Part shown: in pieces, positions 18,052 to 26,302 of the stretch
Position numbering within the stretch: position 1 is the first letter of the stretch
How the letters are laid out: each line of letters starts with the position of its first letter
Assembly (NCBI RefSeq): GCF_017635265.1
Contig: NZ_JAGBLU010000001.1
Span: forward strand, 1 to 64,000
DNA: 64,000 bases
Direction of reading: 5' to 3'
From: Butyrivibrio sp.
Lineage (GTDB): Bacteria; Bacillota; Clostridia; Lachnospirales; Lachnospiraceae
Made by a program: the position numbers and the translations under genes
Notes under the pieces: model-generated
The model's input: the letters and a program-made list of their open reading frames with translations, nothing else
The model's database searches: none
What the model was told of the DNA's origin: nothing

Positions 18052-18057
18052 TGTCTC

Positions 18058-19860
18058 ATGAAAAAAATTCTTTTGTTTGTCAACTTAATAGCTTTTTTTC
18101 TAATGTTTCTTACTTCATGTAATTCTACCACTTCTGACTGTTCAGACACTACTGATACTGTAAGAATCGTAATAGAAGATAATCAAAATCTTGATCTGTC
18201 CGAAAGTTTTTACGAAACTGCCTATAACAGCGATCTTTCAATTACCATAACTCCAAAAGAAGGCTACAAAGTCACAGGGTGCGATTTCAAAGACTATCTG
18301 TTGGAAAAAGAAGATTATTCTTATAACCTCACTCTTAAAAATGTAAAGTACGGGACAGTTGTCACTGTCTACACCTCGCAATATGAGCTTTGCGCACAGT
18401 ATGATCTTAACTTTCCGATTTCATCCGACAAAAAAGACAGTTGCTTTAAAGAATATCCGGATGACAGTCATATAAGAATAAACACCTGCAGATACAGCTC
18501 TCTGTTTGATTGTGCAGGGTACACTCTTACTTCCTGGAACACACAAAAAAACGGAAGCGGTACTTATATTTCACTTGGAAGCCGTGCAGACAAAAACATC
18601 ATCACTTCCCAAACATTATACGGACAATGGGAAAAATGGACTCAAACCTCACTTTTTAAATACGAAAAAGAAGGCAGCGCTCTTAAGATTACAGGTTTTA
18701 AAGGACAGGTACAAGAGCTGATAATTCCATCCACAATAGACGGCCTTCCGGTGGAAAAACTGGCTTCAAATGCCTTTACAGACCTTTCTGCCCAAAAAGT
18801 TGTCATACCTCCTTCTGTAAAAGTTATAGAAAATGGCGCCTTTACAAATTGCAACTTAAACGAAATCATCCTTTTTGACAGCCTTGAAAAAATATCCGAC
18901 TACTCCTTTAAAGAATGCAGCAACATAAAAACTCTTCGGATTAATGCCGCAGTATCCCCTGTTTACTGCGGTTCATACTACGCAACCTTTCCGGACAAAA
19001 TGGATTACCTAAAGCTCCTTGAAAATGAATATCCCGGTCAAAAAAAGCTTGTTCTTTTTTCAGGTTCTTCCACCCGCTTTGGGTATGATAGTGAACTTTT
19101 GGAAAAAGAGCTCCCGGCATACAAGGTTGCCAACATGGGCGTTTTTGCTTACACCAATGCCCTGCCACAGCTTGATCTTATTCTTGAACATATGAATCCG
19201 GGGGACATCCTTCTTGATTCACCCGAATTTGACGCATCAAAACGACAGTTTTGCGTCACCAACAAATTTGACGATAAATTTTTTAACCTTATTGAAGAAA
19301 ACTATTCCCTTATTGAGAAACTTGATATAAGGAATTATGCAGGCGTCTTTTCCGCCTTTGGGGAGTTTCTATCAAACAGACACGGCATCACTTCAAAAAG
19401 CTACGATCTGTCGCCTTCCGACTTTGATGAAAACTTTAACCCGGTAGATGAAAAGACTTATAATATTCAGGGTGACTATTGTTTATTCAGACCAAATGCC
19501 AAAGACGATTCTCCTGTATATGATCTGCCTGTTGACTATACAGTTTCAGCATTTCCAAAAGAGTACACTGACGCCCTTAATAAAGAGGCTTACAAATTCA
19601 CAGAAAAAGGCATTACTTTTCTTTTTACCTATGCTCCGAGAAACGAAAGTGCAGTCTCTCTTGAAAGCACACCAAAAAATCGCCGTGAACTTAATGAGCA
19701 CCTTAAAAGCGCACTTGATTTTCCTGTAATATCAGATATTGAGGACTCACTTTTTAAAGGCAGATATCTTTTTGAAACAGATAACCACCTTTCAACTGAA
19801 GGTGTCCGCATAAGAACCGAAAATATCTTAAAAGACCTTATACCCTATACCCAAAGCTAA
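18058..19860 (+). CDS. Lipoprotein with BspA-type leucine-rich repeat and C-terminal SGNH (AlgX/DltD-like) domain
   Basis: A 600-aa lipoprotein: signal peptide with lipobox FLTSC (Cys21), a beta-rich region, an InlB-type B-repeat (about 150-192, ending LYGQW) and one to two LRR_5 repeats (about 205-297: VVIPPSVKVIENGAFTNC). An SGNH domain follows, with block-I GSS (336-338), block-II NMG (359-361) and C-terminal TDNHLS (Asp575, His577). The D-x-H spacing is like AlgX/AlgJ/PatB rather than the D-x-x-H of ordinary GDSL esterases. With the MBOAT gene two positions downstream it is probably an extracellular O-acetyltransferase or partner acting on a polysaccharide. The start lacks a ribosome site and sits at the predicted transcription start. 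The domain combination is unusual; function is inference. Confidence 0.75.
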   Translation: MKKILLFVNLIAFFLMFLTSCNSTTSDCSDTTDTVRIVIEDNQNLDLSESFYETAYNSDLSITITPKEGYKVTGCDFKDYLLEKEDYSYNLTLKNVKYGTVVTVYTSQYELCAQYDLNFPISSDKKDSCFKEYPDDSHIRINTCRYSSLFDCAGYTLTSWNTQKNGSGTYISLGSRADKNIITSQTLYGQWEKWTQTSLFKYEKEGSALKITGFKGQVQELIIPSTIDGLPVEKLASNAFTDLSAQKVVIPPSVKVIENGAFTNCNLNEIILFDSLEKISDYSFKECSNIKTLRINAAVSPVYCGSYYATFPDKMDYLKLLENEYPGQKKLVLFSGSSTRFGYDSELLEKELPAYKVANMGVFAYTNALPQLDLILEHMNPGDILLDSPEFDASKRQFCVTNKFDDKFFNLIEENYSLIEKLDIRNYAGVFSAFGEFLSNRHGITSKSYDLSPSDFDENFNPVDEKTYNIQGDYCLFRPNAKDDSPVYDLPVDYTVSAFPKEYTDALNKEAYKFTEKGITFLFTYAPRNESAVSLESTPKNRRELNEHLKSALDFPVISDIEDSLFKGRYLFETDNHLSTEGVRIRTENILKDLIPYTQS

Positions 19861-19874
19861 GCGGAGGACACTCA

Positions 19875-20030
19875 ATGCTTGACAGACTGCTTCTTTTTAC
19901 AGTTCCTATACTGATCCTGATTATGCTCATAATGGAGTTTTCTTATCTTAAGATAGCTCTGGTTTTAATGGGCGTAGTGCTTTTGATACTTATTCTTCAT
20001 ACACTCATAAAAGGATTTAAGAACAAATGA
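19875..20030 (+). CDS. 51-aa hydrophobic protein in the O-acetylation cassette
   Basis: A small gene starting at ATG 19875, nine bases after a GGAGGA and fifteen bases beyond the lipoprotein stop. The protein starts MLDRLLLFTVPILI and has two hydrophobic stretches (about 4-20 and 25-45) before a basic end (KGFKNK). Its TGA stop overlaps the ATG of the MBOAT gene (ATGA), so translation is coupled. Correct spacing, ribosome site, overlap and membrane character support a real gene. It may be a small subunit of the acyl-transfer complex, as DltX is for DltB; that parallel is inference and no sequence similarity was checked. Confidence 0.75.
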   Translation: MLDRLLLFTVPILILIMLIMEFSYLKIALVLMGVVLLILILHTLIKGFKNK

Positions 20031-21367
20031 ACTTTCTATCTCCTGTTTTTTTATGTGCTTTGCCTCTTATTTTGGGGCTGTATAACTTTATTCCCCAAAA
20101 GCTACGCCCTTATCTGCTGCTTTTAGCCAGCTGGAGCTTTTATATATACGGAAGTCCGGGTTCCTTTTGGGTTCTTATTGCCATTACCGTCATTTCCTAC
20201 TGCTATGGACTCATACTTGAAAAAAGAAGAAATTTTTTTATTCTTACAGCCGGAATATTACCGGTTCTTGGTTTTCTTATAATTTACAAATATATGGGGC
20301 TGGGGCTTACCCTTCCTGTGGGTATTTCCTTTTATACCTTCCAGACCCTTTCATATATGATTGACGTCTACAAAAAAGACTGCAAAGCTGAAGCCAATTT
20401 TTTCAGGTACTCACTTTTTGTATCCTTCTTTCCTCAGCTGGTGGCAGGACCAATAGAACGCCCGCAAAATCTGATTCCTCAACTGCAAAAATGCAAAGTT
20501 CAATCTTCTGAGCATTTAAAAGAGGGACTCATCCTGATGCTTATGGGCTTTTACAAGAAAGTCGCTGTAGCCGACTTTTTAGCTCCCCTTGTTGATAAGG
20601 TGTACAGTGATCCTTCTCTTTGGATCGGACCTGTAGTATTATTTGCATCAATTCTTTTTTCAATGCAGATTTATGCGGATTTTTCAGGATACAGCGACAT
20701 TGCAAGGGGCTGTGCCGGACTCTTTGGAATAGAATTAAGTGTCAACTTTGATCACCCCTACATTTCTGCATCTCTTCGCGAATTTTGGAAAAAATGGCAT
20801 ATAACACTTACAAAATGGCTGACCGACTACATCTACATTCCTCTTGGCGGAAGCAGAAAAGGAAAATTTAAGCTTATAATTAATACCCTTGTCGTGTTCC
20901 TTATAAGCGGAATCTGGCACGGTGCCGGTCTTAAATTCATCCTGTGGGGGTTGGGGCATGGTATAATTGTTCTTTTTGAAGATATACCGCCTGTGAAAAA
21001 AGCTATCAATAGCCTTCCCAAATGGCCGGCAGTCTTTATAAACTTTATGATAGTTAACCTTTTATGGATTTTCTTTAGAGCGCCCGATACAAATGCAGCC
21101 CTTACGATGATCAAAATGCTTAAAACAGGCTGGGATAACCCAATCCTAAAAATTTTTAATATATTTGTTCTGACCAAAATTCCAAAAGGTCCCGGCATCA
21201 TCTGTATTCTTCTTAGTATTGCACTGCTTTATCTATTTCCGAAAGTTGTGGATATAAGCAAAAAATACCGCGTAGTTTTATTTATTATGGCTATCATAAT
21301 AATATTTATACGAATGTACCAGATAGAACTTGGCACCACCAATTCCTTTATCTACTTTAGGTTTTAA
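20027..21367 (+). CDS. MBOAT-family O-acyltransferase (AlgI-like)
   Basis: A 446-aa polytopic membrane protein of the MBOAT family, AlgI/PatA/DltB branch, which passes acyl (usually acetyl) groups across the membrane for polysaccharide or cell-wall O-acylation. Diagnostic parts are GISFYTFQTLSYMIDVY (99-115), QLVAGPIERP (137-146), the cytoplasmic REFWKKWHITLTKWL block (His258) and the invariant His298 in ISGIWHGAG, with PLGGSRKG between them. Length fits AlgI-like proteins. The start overlaps the stop of the 51-aa gene and the downstream SGNH gene follows after eleven bases. The polymer acetylated is unknown; no capsule or alginate synthesis genes are adjacent. Confidence 0.9.
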   Translation: MNFLSPVFLCALPLILGLYNFIPQKLRPYLLLLASWSFYIYGSPGSFWVLIAITVISYCYGLILEKRRNFFILTAGILPVLGFLIIYKYMGLGLTLPVGISFYTFQTLSYMIDVYKKDCKAEANFFRYSLFVSFFPQLVAGPIERPQNLIPQLQKCKVQSSEHLKEGLILMLMGFYKKVAVADFLAPLVDKVYSDPSLWIGPVVLFASILFSMQIYADFSGYSDIARGCAGLFGIELSVNFDHPYISASLREFWKKWHITLTKWLTDYIYIPLGGSRKGKFKLIINTLVVFLISGIWHGAGLKFILWGLGHGIIVLFEDIPPVKKAINSLPKWPAVFINFMIVNLLWIFFRAPDTNAALTMIKMLKTGWDNPILKIFNIFVLTKIPKGPGIICILLSIALLYLFPKVVDISKKYRVVLFIMAIIIIFIRMYQIELGTTNSFIYFRF

Positions 21368-21378
21368 GGATGATAACA

Positions 21379-22677
21379 ATGAAAAATAAGTTATTCTACC
21401 TGTGGACAATACTGTTTATTCCTGTTTTTCTGCTATTGTCCACGCTTTGCCTTCCATCCCAATATGAAAACAGCTATATGGGAGAACTAAAATACAAATA
21501 CAGCCGGTTAAAAAATACCACCGGAAAAAGAATCATCATAGTGGGCGGAAGTGCCATGGCATTTGACATTGACAGCTCACTGATAAAAGAAAACTTCCCG
21601 GAATATGAAATTATAAACCTTGGAATGTACGCAGGACTTGGAACTGCAACCGTTCTTGATATGGCAATTTCCTACTGCCATGACGGAGATATTATAATCT
21701 TCGCCCCTGAACAAAATCCTCAGACCTTATCTTTATATCTCGGAAGTGAATATGCCTGGCAGGCTGTTGACGGCGCATTTAACATGCTTCCTTTCTTTTT
21801 AAGATCAGAAAAAAACATTTCTCTTATGGCAGCAGCATTTCCAAAATTCGCCGCCCGGAAGATAAAAATGTTTGTGACAGATTCAGCCCCCGATCCTGAT
21901 TCAGTATACAGAAAATCTGCATTTAATGAATATGGTGACATTGCCGACAATCTCTCACAAAACATAATGATAAACGGTCTGGATACCGATACTCCTATTT
22001 CTTATGAACAGGGTTCATTAACAAACGAATACATAACCTACTTAAATACATGCGGTGCATCAGCTTTAAAAAGAAATGCCACTCTTGTTTTGGCCTATTG
22101 TCCCTCCAATAAGGCTGCGGTTACAAAAGCTGATGCTCCGGACTTTGAAAGCACAATTGATGAATATGGTCTTTTCCTTAAAAATGCTCTTACAATCAAT
22201 ATTATCGGCAATCCCAATGATAGCATCATGGATATGGAATGGTTCTATGATACAAATTTTCATTTAAACAGCAGCGGAAAGATTTTTTACACAAGGCTGC
22301 TTATCAGGAATCTAAAAGCATATTTATCCGATTCCTCACTGACCGCCATTGAAATTCCTTCAAAGCCGCCCCTTCTATATGAATCGGGCACAGAAACGAA
22401 GGTTCTTACAGCAGGCACCTATTCAAATAACACCACCATAACTTCCATAACAGTAGACAAAGACATTTCCATGATAGAGGACTACGCCTTTAACGGCTGC
22501 TCTTCCCTAAAGGAAATCCACATAAAAAATACTGTCCCATCTTCAATTCAGATAGGACAGCACCTATTAGATGGCACTTCTGCCAACATATTCGTTCCAG
22601 AGAGTGCCTTATCAACCTACAAAACCGACTACCGCTTCTCCCTCTACTCAGATAGAATCTTTGCTGAAAAAAAATAG
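21379..22677 (+). CDS. Membrane-anchored SGNH (AlgJ/DltD-like) protein with C-terminal LRR_5 repeat
   Basis: A 432-aa protein with an N-terminal anchor helix (about 5-25), then an SGNH core with IIIVGGSAMAF (Ser58), NLGMYAG (80-86) and YDTNFHLNSSG (Asp291, His295), and finally a leucine-rich repeat of BspA type (about 355-430: MIEDYAFNGCSSLKEIHI). ATG 21379 is chosen because AAGGA stands eight bases before it; ATG 21370 would abut the ribosome site. The domain order is the reverse of the lipoprotein at 18058, with which it shares both domain types. In AlgI systems such SGNH proteins complete acetyl transfer outside the cell. It ends the cassette and a strong terminator follows. Confidence 0.75.
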   Translation: MKNKLFYLWTILFIPVFLLLSTLCLPSQYENSYMGELKYKYSRLKNTTGKRIIIVGGSAMAFDIDSSLIKENFPEYEIINLGMYAGLGTATVLDMAISYCHDGDIIIFAPEQNPQTLSLYLGSEYAWQAVDGAFNMLPFFLRSEKNISLMAAAFPKFAARKIKMFVTDSAPDPDSVYRKSAFNEYGDIADNLSQNIMINGLDTDTPISYEQGSLTNEYITYLNTCGASALKRNATLVLAYCPSNKAAVTKADAPDFESTIDEYGLFLKNALTINIIGNPNDSIMDMEWFYDTNFHLNSSGKIFYTRLLIRNLKAYLSDSSLTAIEIPSKPPLLYESGTETKVLTAGTYSNNTTITSITVDKDISMIEDYAFNGCSSLKEIHIKNTVPSSIQIGQHLLDGTSANIFVPESALSTYKTDYRFSLYSDRIFAEKK

Positions 22678-22682
22678 CAACA

Positions 22683-22740
22683 GCATAAAAAAGAATCACC
22701 TCTCAAACTCACAGGTTCGGGGAGTGATTCTTTTTTATGC
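22683..22740. terminator. Bidirectional terminator between convergent operons
   Basis: A perfect 17-bp stem (22683-22699 with 22724-22740) with A-runs on one arm and T-runs on the other, so each strand reads hairpin plus T-tract. It ends the plus-strand SGNH/MBOAT cassette and the minus-strand GH78/GH3 operon, whose last stop is at 22757. Confidence 0.9.
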
Positions 22741-22756
22741 CTATAGGGCGTTTTTA

Positions 22757-23185
22757 TCAGTTCTCTGCTACTTTTTTCACATCGAAGAATGCGCTTATGA
22801 TTCCAAATATAGCTGCAGCTATGATCGCAACTATTGCTACAACGGCGCTGGACATGTCTGACATGTTCTGGGCGTTGTTAGTGAATGTCATGATAGCGGC
22901 CATTCCGTTTATTCTGGTGTTGAGAAGTGTGATGCCGCCAACAAACAGACAAGCCGGAACTATTACAGGTAATATGTCTGTCCATGAAGGTGACACTTTT
23001 CCGAGTGTCATCCAAATGATCAAAGCTGCTATTGCTATTGCAAGTGAAGCAATAACTGTTGTGTTTTTACCAAGGTTTGAAAAATATGCAGTATTTGCAT
23101 TTATTATATAAGCTACAAATCCTATAATTGCAAGGATCAGCGTTATGCAGCTTGTTACCATTCCTTTTCCTAATTTCTTATTCAT
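22757..23185 (-). CDS. Small 4-TM membrane protein paired with GH3 (copy 2)
   Basis: A 142-aa protein with about four membrane helices, starting at ATG 23185 after GGAGG, thirteen bases beyond the second GH3 gene and last in its operon. It resembles the 125-aa protein after the first GH3 gene in size, helix pattern, a central LPVI segment and a short charged end (DVKKVAEN). I do not recognise a named family. Conserved pairing with a doubly anchored GH3 enzyme is the main clue to function; a partner for membrane insertion or for passing released sugar to the symporter are both possible. Confidence 0.75.
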   Translation of the reverse strand: MNKKLGKGMVTSCITLILAIIGFVAYIINANTAYFSNLGKNTTVIASLAIAIAALIIWMTLGKVSPSWTDILPVIVPACLFVGGITLLNTRINGMAAIMTFTNNAQNMSDMSSAVVAIVAIIAAAIFGIISAFFDVKKVAEN

Positions 23186-23198
23186 ACTCTGCCTCCTG

Positions 23199-26100
23199 TC
23201 AGTCTTCCTTTTTGCGGGCTGTATTTACATACATGCCTATTCCGCAAACTACCATAAGTCCAAATACTATTGAAAGTGCAGTAAGAAGATTGTCGTACCA
23301 TGTTCTTACACTTTCAAGTCTTGAATTTGAAACAAGACCATCCATTGCATTGGAATTAGCCAAAGCATAATTCTGCATCTTCATTGCATTTTTAAGAGCC
23401 TGTAACATAGTTGCATCCTTAGATACATTCTCCTCTGTCCAGTAGGAGTAAACAGCAGAAACCGCATCCATAGTGTTGTCACCTGTGTTACATGACATTG
23501 TAACACCGTTTAATACTGCTTCCTTAAGAACAACATATGTAGGATCCATGATGAAGTCCTCAGACATAAGTCCGTAGAAGCCCCATTCATTGTGAAGGAT
23601 GTTATTAAGAAGTCCCGAATGAGCATTGGCAGGAGTTAAGCCTACACGGTTAAATGCTGTCATTACACCGAGTACTTTACCGCTTTCTATAGGAGCCTGA
23701 GTTGCTCTAAGTTCCTGCTCACGGGCTTTCTGCTCTGTCATAAATACCGCAACACCACTTCTGTTAACTTCAGTATCGTTAAATGCCAGATGCTTTGTAG
23801 CAACAATTACGCCATACTTCTGTGCTGCAACTGCTTCAGCAAGTCCAATGAAGGATGAAAGTACAGGATCTTCTGAATAGTACTCATGATTACGTGCATT
23901 GTAAGGAAGTCTGTGGATATTATTGGATACTCCCCACCAGATAGTAAGGTTTGACCAAAGTGAATAGTTACCCATAACAGCACCATACTCAGAAGCAAGT
24001 TTTTTACTAAACGTCTGTGCAATTACTGTTGCGTTTGCCATTACACCTGCCTTGTAAGAAGCATTTTTATCATTGGCATCGATAGCACAAGGATCTGAAG
24101 AAGATGTATCGGTATTGGCATACTGACTAAGCGGATATGAATAAATACCATTGGCACCATCATTCTGAATTACTTCGGGTGATGAAATTGAATCAATTGT
24201 CTTGGTACTTGTTCCACCAAAGCCGGTTCTTATCAAAGCTTCTGAAAGAGTAATCTGATCAACAAGAAGGTCCCATCTCTCATCATCTACATCAGTCACA
24301 CCCTTAAGATCTGCCAGCTTAAGACCGTTATCAGCCCCAAATACTACAGATGAAGGATCACCGTTTGCTGTAATCTCATATGTATCATTATCGAGAATCT
24401 CCAGCATTTCATCGGTTGCTGTAAGACCTTCATAAGTCTTGGGCCATGTTCCTGCCCAGTCATTTCTGGTAAGGTATGTTACAGTACCCGGAAGCCAGTT
24501 GTTGAGATCCATATCAGAAAGCTGATTCTCTACTGCTGTTCCGTTTTTTGTTGTTGCAAAAGTTGAACCGTCAAATTCTGATAAAGTCCAAATCTTTACG
24601 TTTTCAGCATTGCCCTCTTCTGTCATACCATCGGCAACAGTCTTTCCCTGCGCTGCAAGTACATTGTTAAGAGCTTCGTGTGCTCCGTTACCAACTGTGA
24701 AGTAATAATCACCTTCGTCCAGAATGTAAGAGCCTGTTGTTCCTGTTGCATTTGAAGCGGTACTATCCCAGCTTGTCATGTAGTCCATGTCAGCTTCAAT
24801 AGTTACAGTCTCAGATGCTCCGGGCTCCAAAATTTCAGTCTTACCAAAATCAAGAAGCTGAATAGCTGATTTTTCAATTCCATGCTCAATATCATACTGA
24901 GTATAAGGAAGTGATACATAGAGCTGGACAGCATCTTTTCCGGCTGTATCGCCTGTGTTAGTAACAGTAACCCTGGCAGTTACCTTTCTGGCAGCTGTAT
25001 CAACATCAATACTGTCAATCACCTGTTCAAAGGTTGTATATGAAAGACCGTATCCAAATGTATATGTTACTTCATCAGCATAGTTCCATGCACTTCCTGT
25101 GCTGCTGCCAACTGAATCAGATGCATTTCCCTGACCTAAAACCACATCAGCGTAACGTGTCTCATAATATTTATATCCGGTGTATATACCCTCTGCCTCT
25201 ACAAGTGCATCATTGATATAAAGTGTATCATCAGCATTTGTCCATCTAAGGTCACCATAGTTCTGAGCTGCAGGAGAATTAGCCGCAACTACAGCATATG
25301 TATCTGTAAGATGTCCTGAAGGATTTACTTCGCCGCTCAAAATATCAGCAACTCCATAAAATCCATATCCTCCCGGAAGACCAACCTGAAGGATTGCATC
25401 TACTCCTTCATTATCCTGAAGTTCCTGTACCTCCATGGCGCTTGAGTTATTTAAAATAACTATGACCTTACCGCCATTTACATTTTTGGCATCAATCGCT
25501 GCCTGAATCAGATTTCTCTCATCATCGGAAAGACCAAGCGGATCGGTCTGGTTGAGATTCTGAGTGGAATCTACTCCATCCTGTCCCGGTGTATAGTTTT
25601 TGTTCTCACTTCCGCTTCTTGCAATGGTAACAATCATTACGTTGTTGCTTGCAAGGGAATCCTTCCAGCCGGAACTTGCCCCATTAAGTGCCTCTATAGA
25701 AGGCTCTTTGCTTGTAAACTGTGCACCGATTGAAGGAGCAGTAATATTGTAATAAGTTGATGTTCCGCCCCAGGTCTCTACCTCTGTTTTAAAGGTTTCT
25801 TTGAGCTTTTCATAAGCATTTTGAAGTTCTGTGTTTATTACAAAACCTTTTGCAGTAAGTGCTCCGACGAAATCTACTGTATCTGCGTCTGTTCCGACAT
25901 TTACGGTAAGTGAGGAACCCATATCACCACCCTGAACAGGATAGTAGCTTGAGAAGCCTAAAAGACTTACCTTTTTTGTCTCATCAGCCGAAAGTGGGAG
26001 TGCACCATTGTTTTTCAATAGTACGCTTCCTTCCTCACTCATTCTTTCTCCAACATCAGCTATTGCACTTACAAGCTCTGTTGTGTTTGAATAATCCGAT

Positions 26101-26291
26101 GAATATGTGTACATATCCGATGTATCCACATCCTCATCCGTTACGATTTTTGTGCTTGATGTTCCAAGGAACTTATCTATATCGGTTCTGTGATCATTCA
26201 CCACAGTTGTTGCCGATACTGAAAGTGCCAGAAGCGCTGCTCCACTGGCAGTCAAGCCTCTGTAGAGCGAAATTTTTTTACCTTTACTCAT
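23199..26291 (-). CDS. Membrane-anchored GH3 glycosidase with reversed domain order (copy 2)
   Basis: A 1030-aa GH3 enzyme with the same layout as the one at 5596-8658: N-terminal signal-anchor (about 12-30), alpha/beta sandwich first (EGSVLLKNNGALPL, GEVNPSGH), a fibronectin-III-like part, TIM barrel last, and a membrane helix at about 996-1018 before TARKKED. In the barrel are NIHRLPYNARNHEYYSEDP, KHLAFNDTEVNR and the nucleophile in LMSEDF (Asp912). The distance from nucleophile to C-terminus (118 residues) is identical in both copies. ATG 26291 has GGAGG. It lies twelve bases after the symporter in an operon with a rhamnosidase, so the substrate probably differs from copy 1, for instance glucosides exposed after rhamnose removal. 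Confidence 0.88.
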   Translation of the reverse strand: MSKGKKISLYRGLTASGAALLALSVSATTVVNDHRTDIDKFLGTSSTKIVTDEDVDTSDMYTYSSDYSNTTELVSAIADVGERMSEEGSVLLKNNGALPLSADETKKVSLLGFSSYYPVQGGDMGSSLTVNVGTDADTVDFVGALTAKGFVINTELQNAYEKLKETFKTEVETWGGTSTYYNITAPSIGAQFTSKEPSIEALNGASSGWKDSLASNNVMIVTIARSGSENKNYTPGQDGVDSTQNLNQTDPLGLSDDERNLIQAAIDAKNVNGGKVIVILNNSSAMEVQELQDNEGVDAILQVGLPGGYGFYGVADILSGEVNPSGHLTDTYAVVAANSPAAQNYGDLRWTNADDTLYINDALVEAEGIYTGYKYYETRYADVVLGQGNASDSVGSSTGSAWNYADEVTYTFGYGLSYTTFEQVIDSIDVDTAARKVTARVTVTNTGDTAGKDAVQLYVSLPYTQYDIEHGIEKSAIQLLDFGKTEILEPGASETVTIEADMDYMTSWDSTASNATGTTGSYILDEGDYYFTVGNGAHEALNNVLAAQGKTVADGMTEEGNAENVKIWTLSEFDGSTFATTKNGTAVENQLSDMDLNNWLPGTVTYLTRNDWAGTWPKTYEGLTATDEMLEILDNDTYEITANGDPSSVVFGADNGLKLADLKGVTDVDDERWDLLVDQITLSEALIRTGFGGTSTKTIDSISSPEVIQNDGANGIYSYPLSQYANTDTSSSDPCAIDANDKNASYKAGVMANATVIAQTFSKKLASEYGAVMGNYSLWSNLTIWWGVSNNIHRLPYNARNHEYYSEDPVLSSFIGLAEAVAAQKYGVIVATKHLAFNDTEVNRSGVAVFMTEQKAREQELRATQAPIESGKVLGVMTAFNRVGLTPANAHSGLLNNILHNEWGFYGLMSEDFIMDPTYVVLKEAVLNGVTMSCNTGDNTMDAVSAVYSYWTEENVSKDATMLQALKNAMKMQNYALANSNAMDGLVSNSRLESVRTWYDNLLTALSIVFGLMVVCGIGMYVNTARKKED

Positions 26292-26302
26292 GTTAACCTC
26301 CC

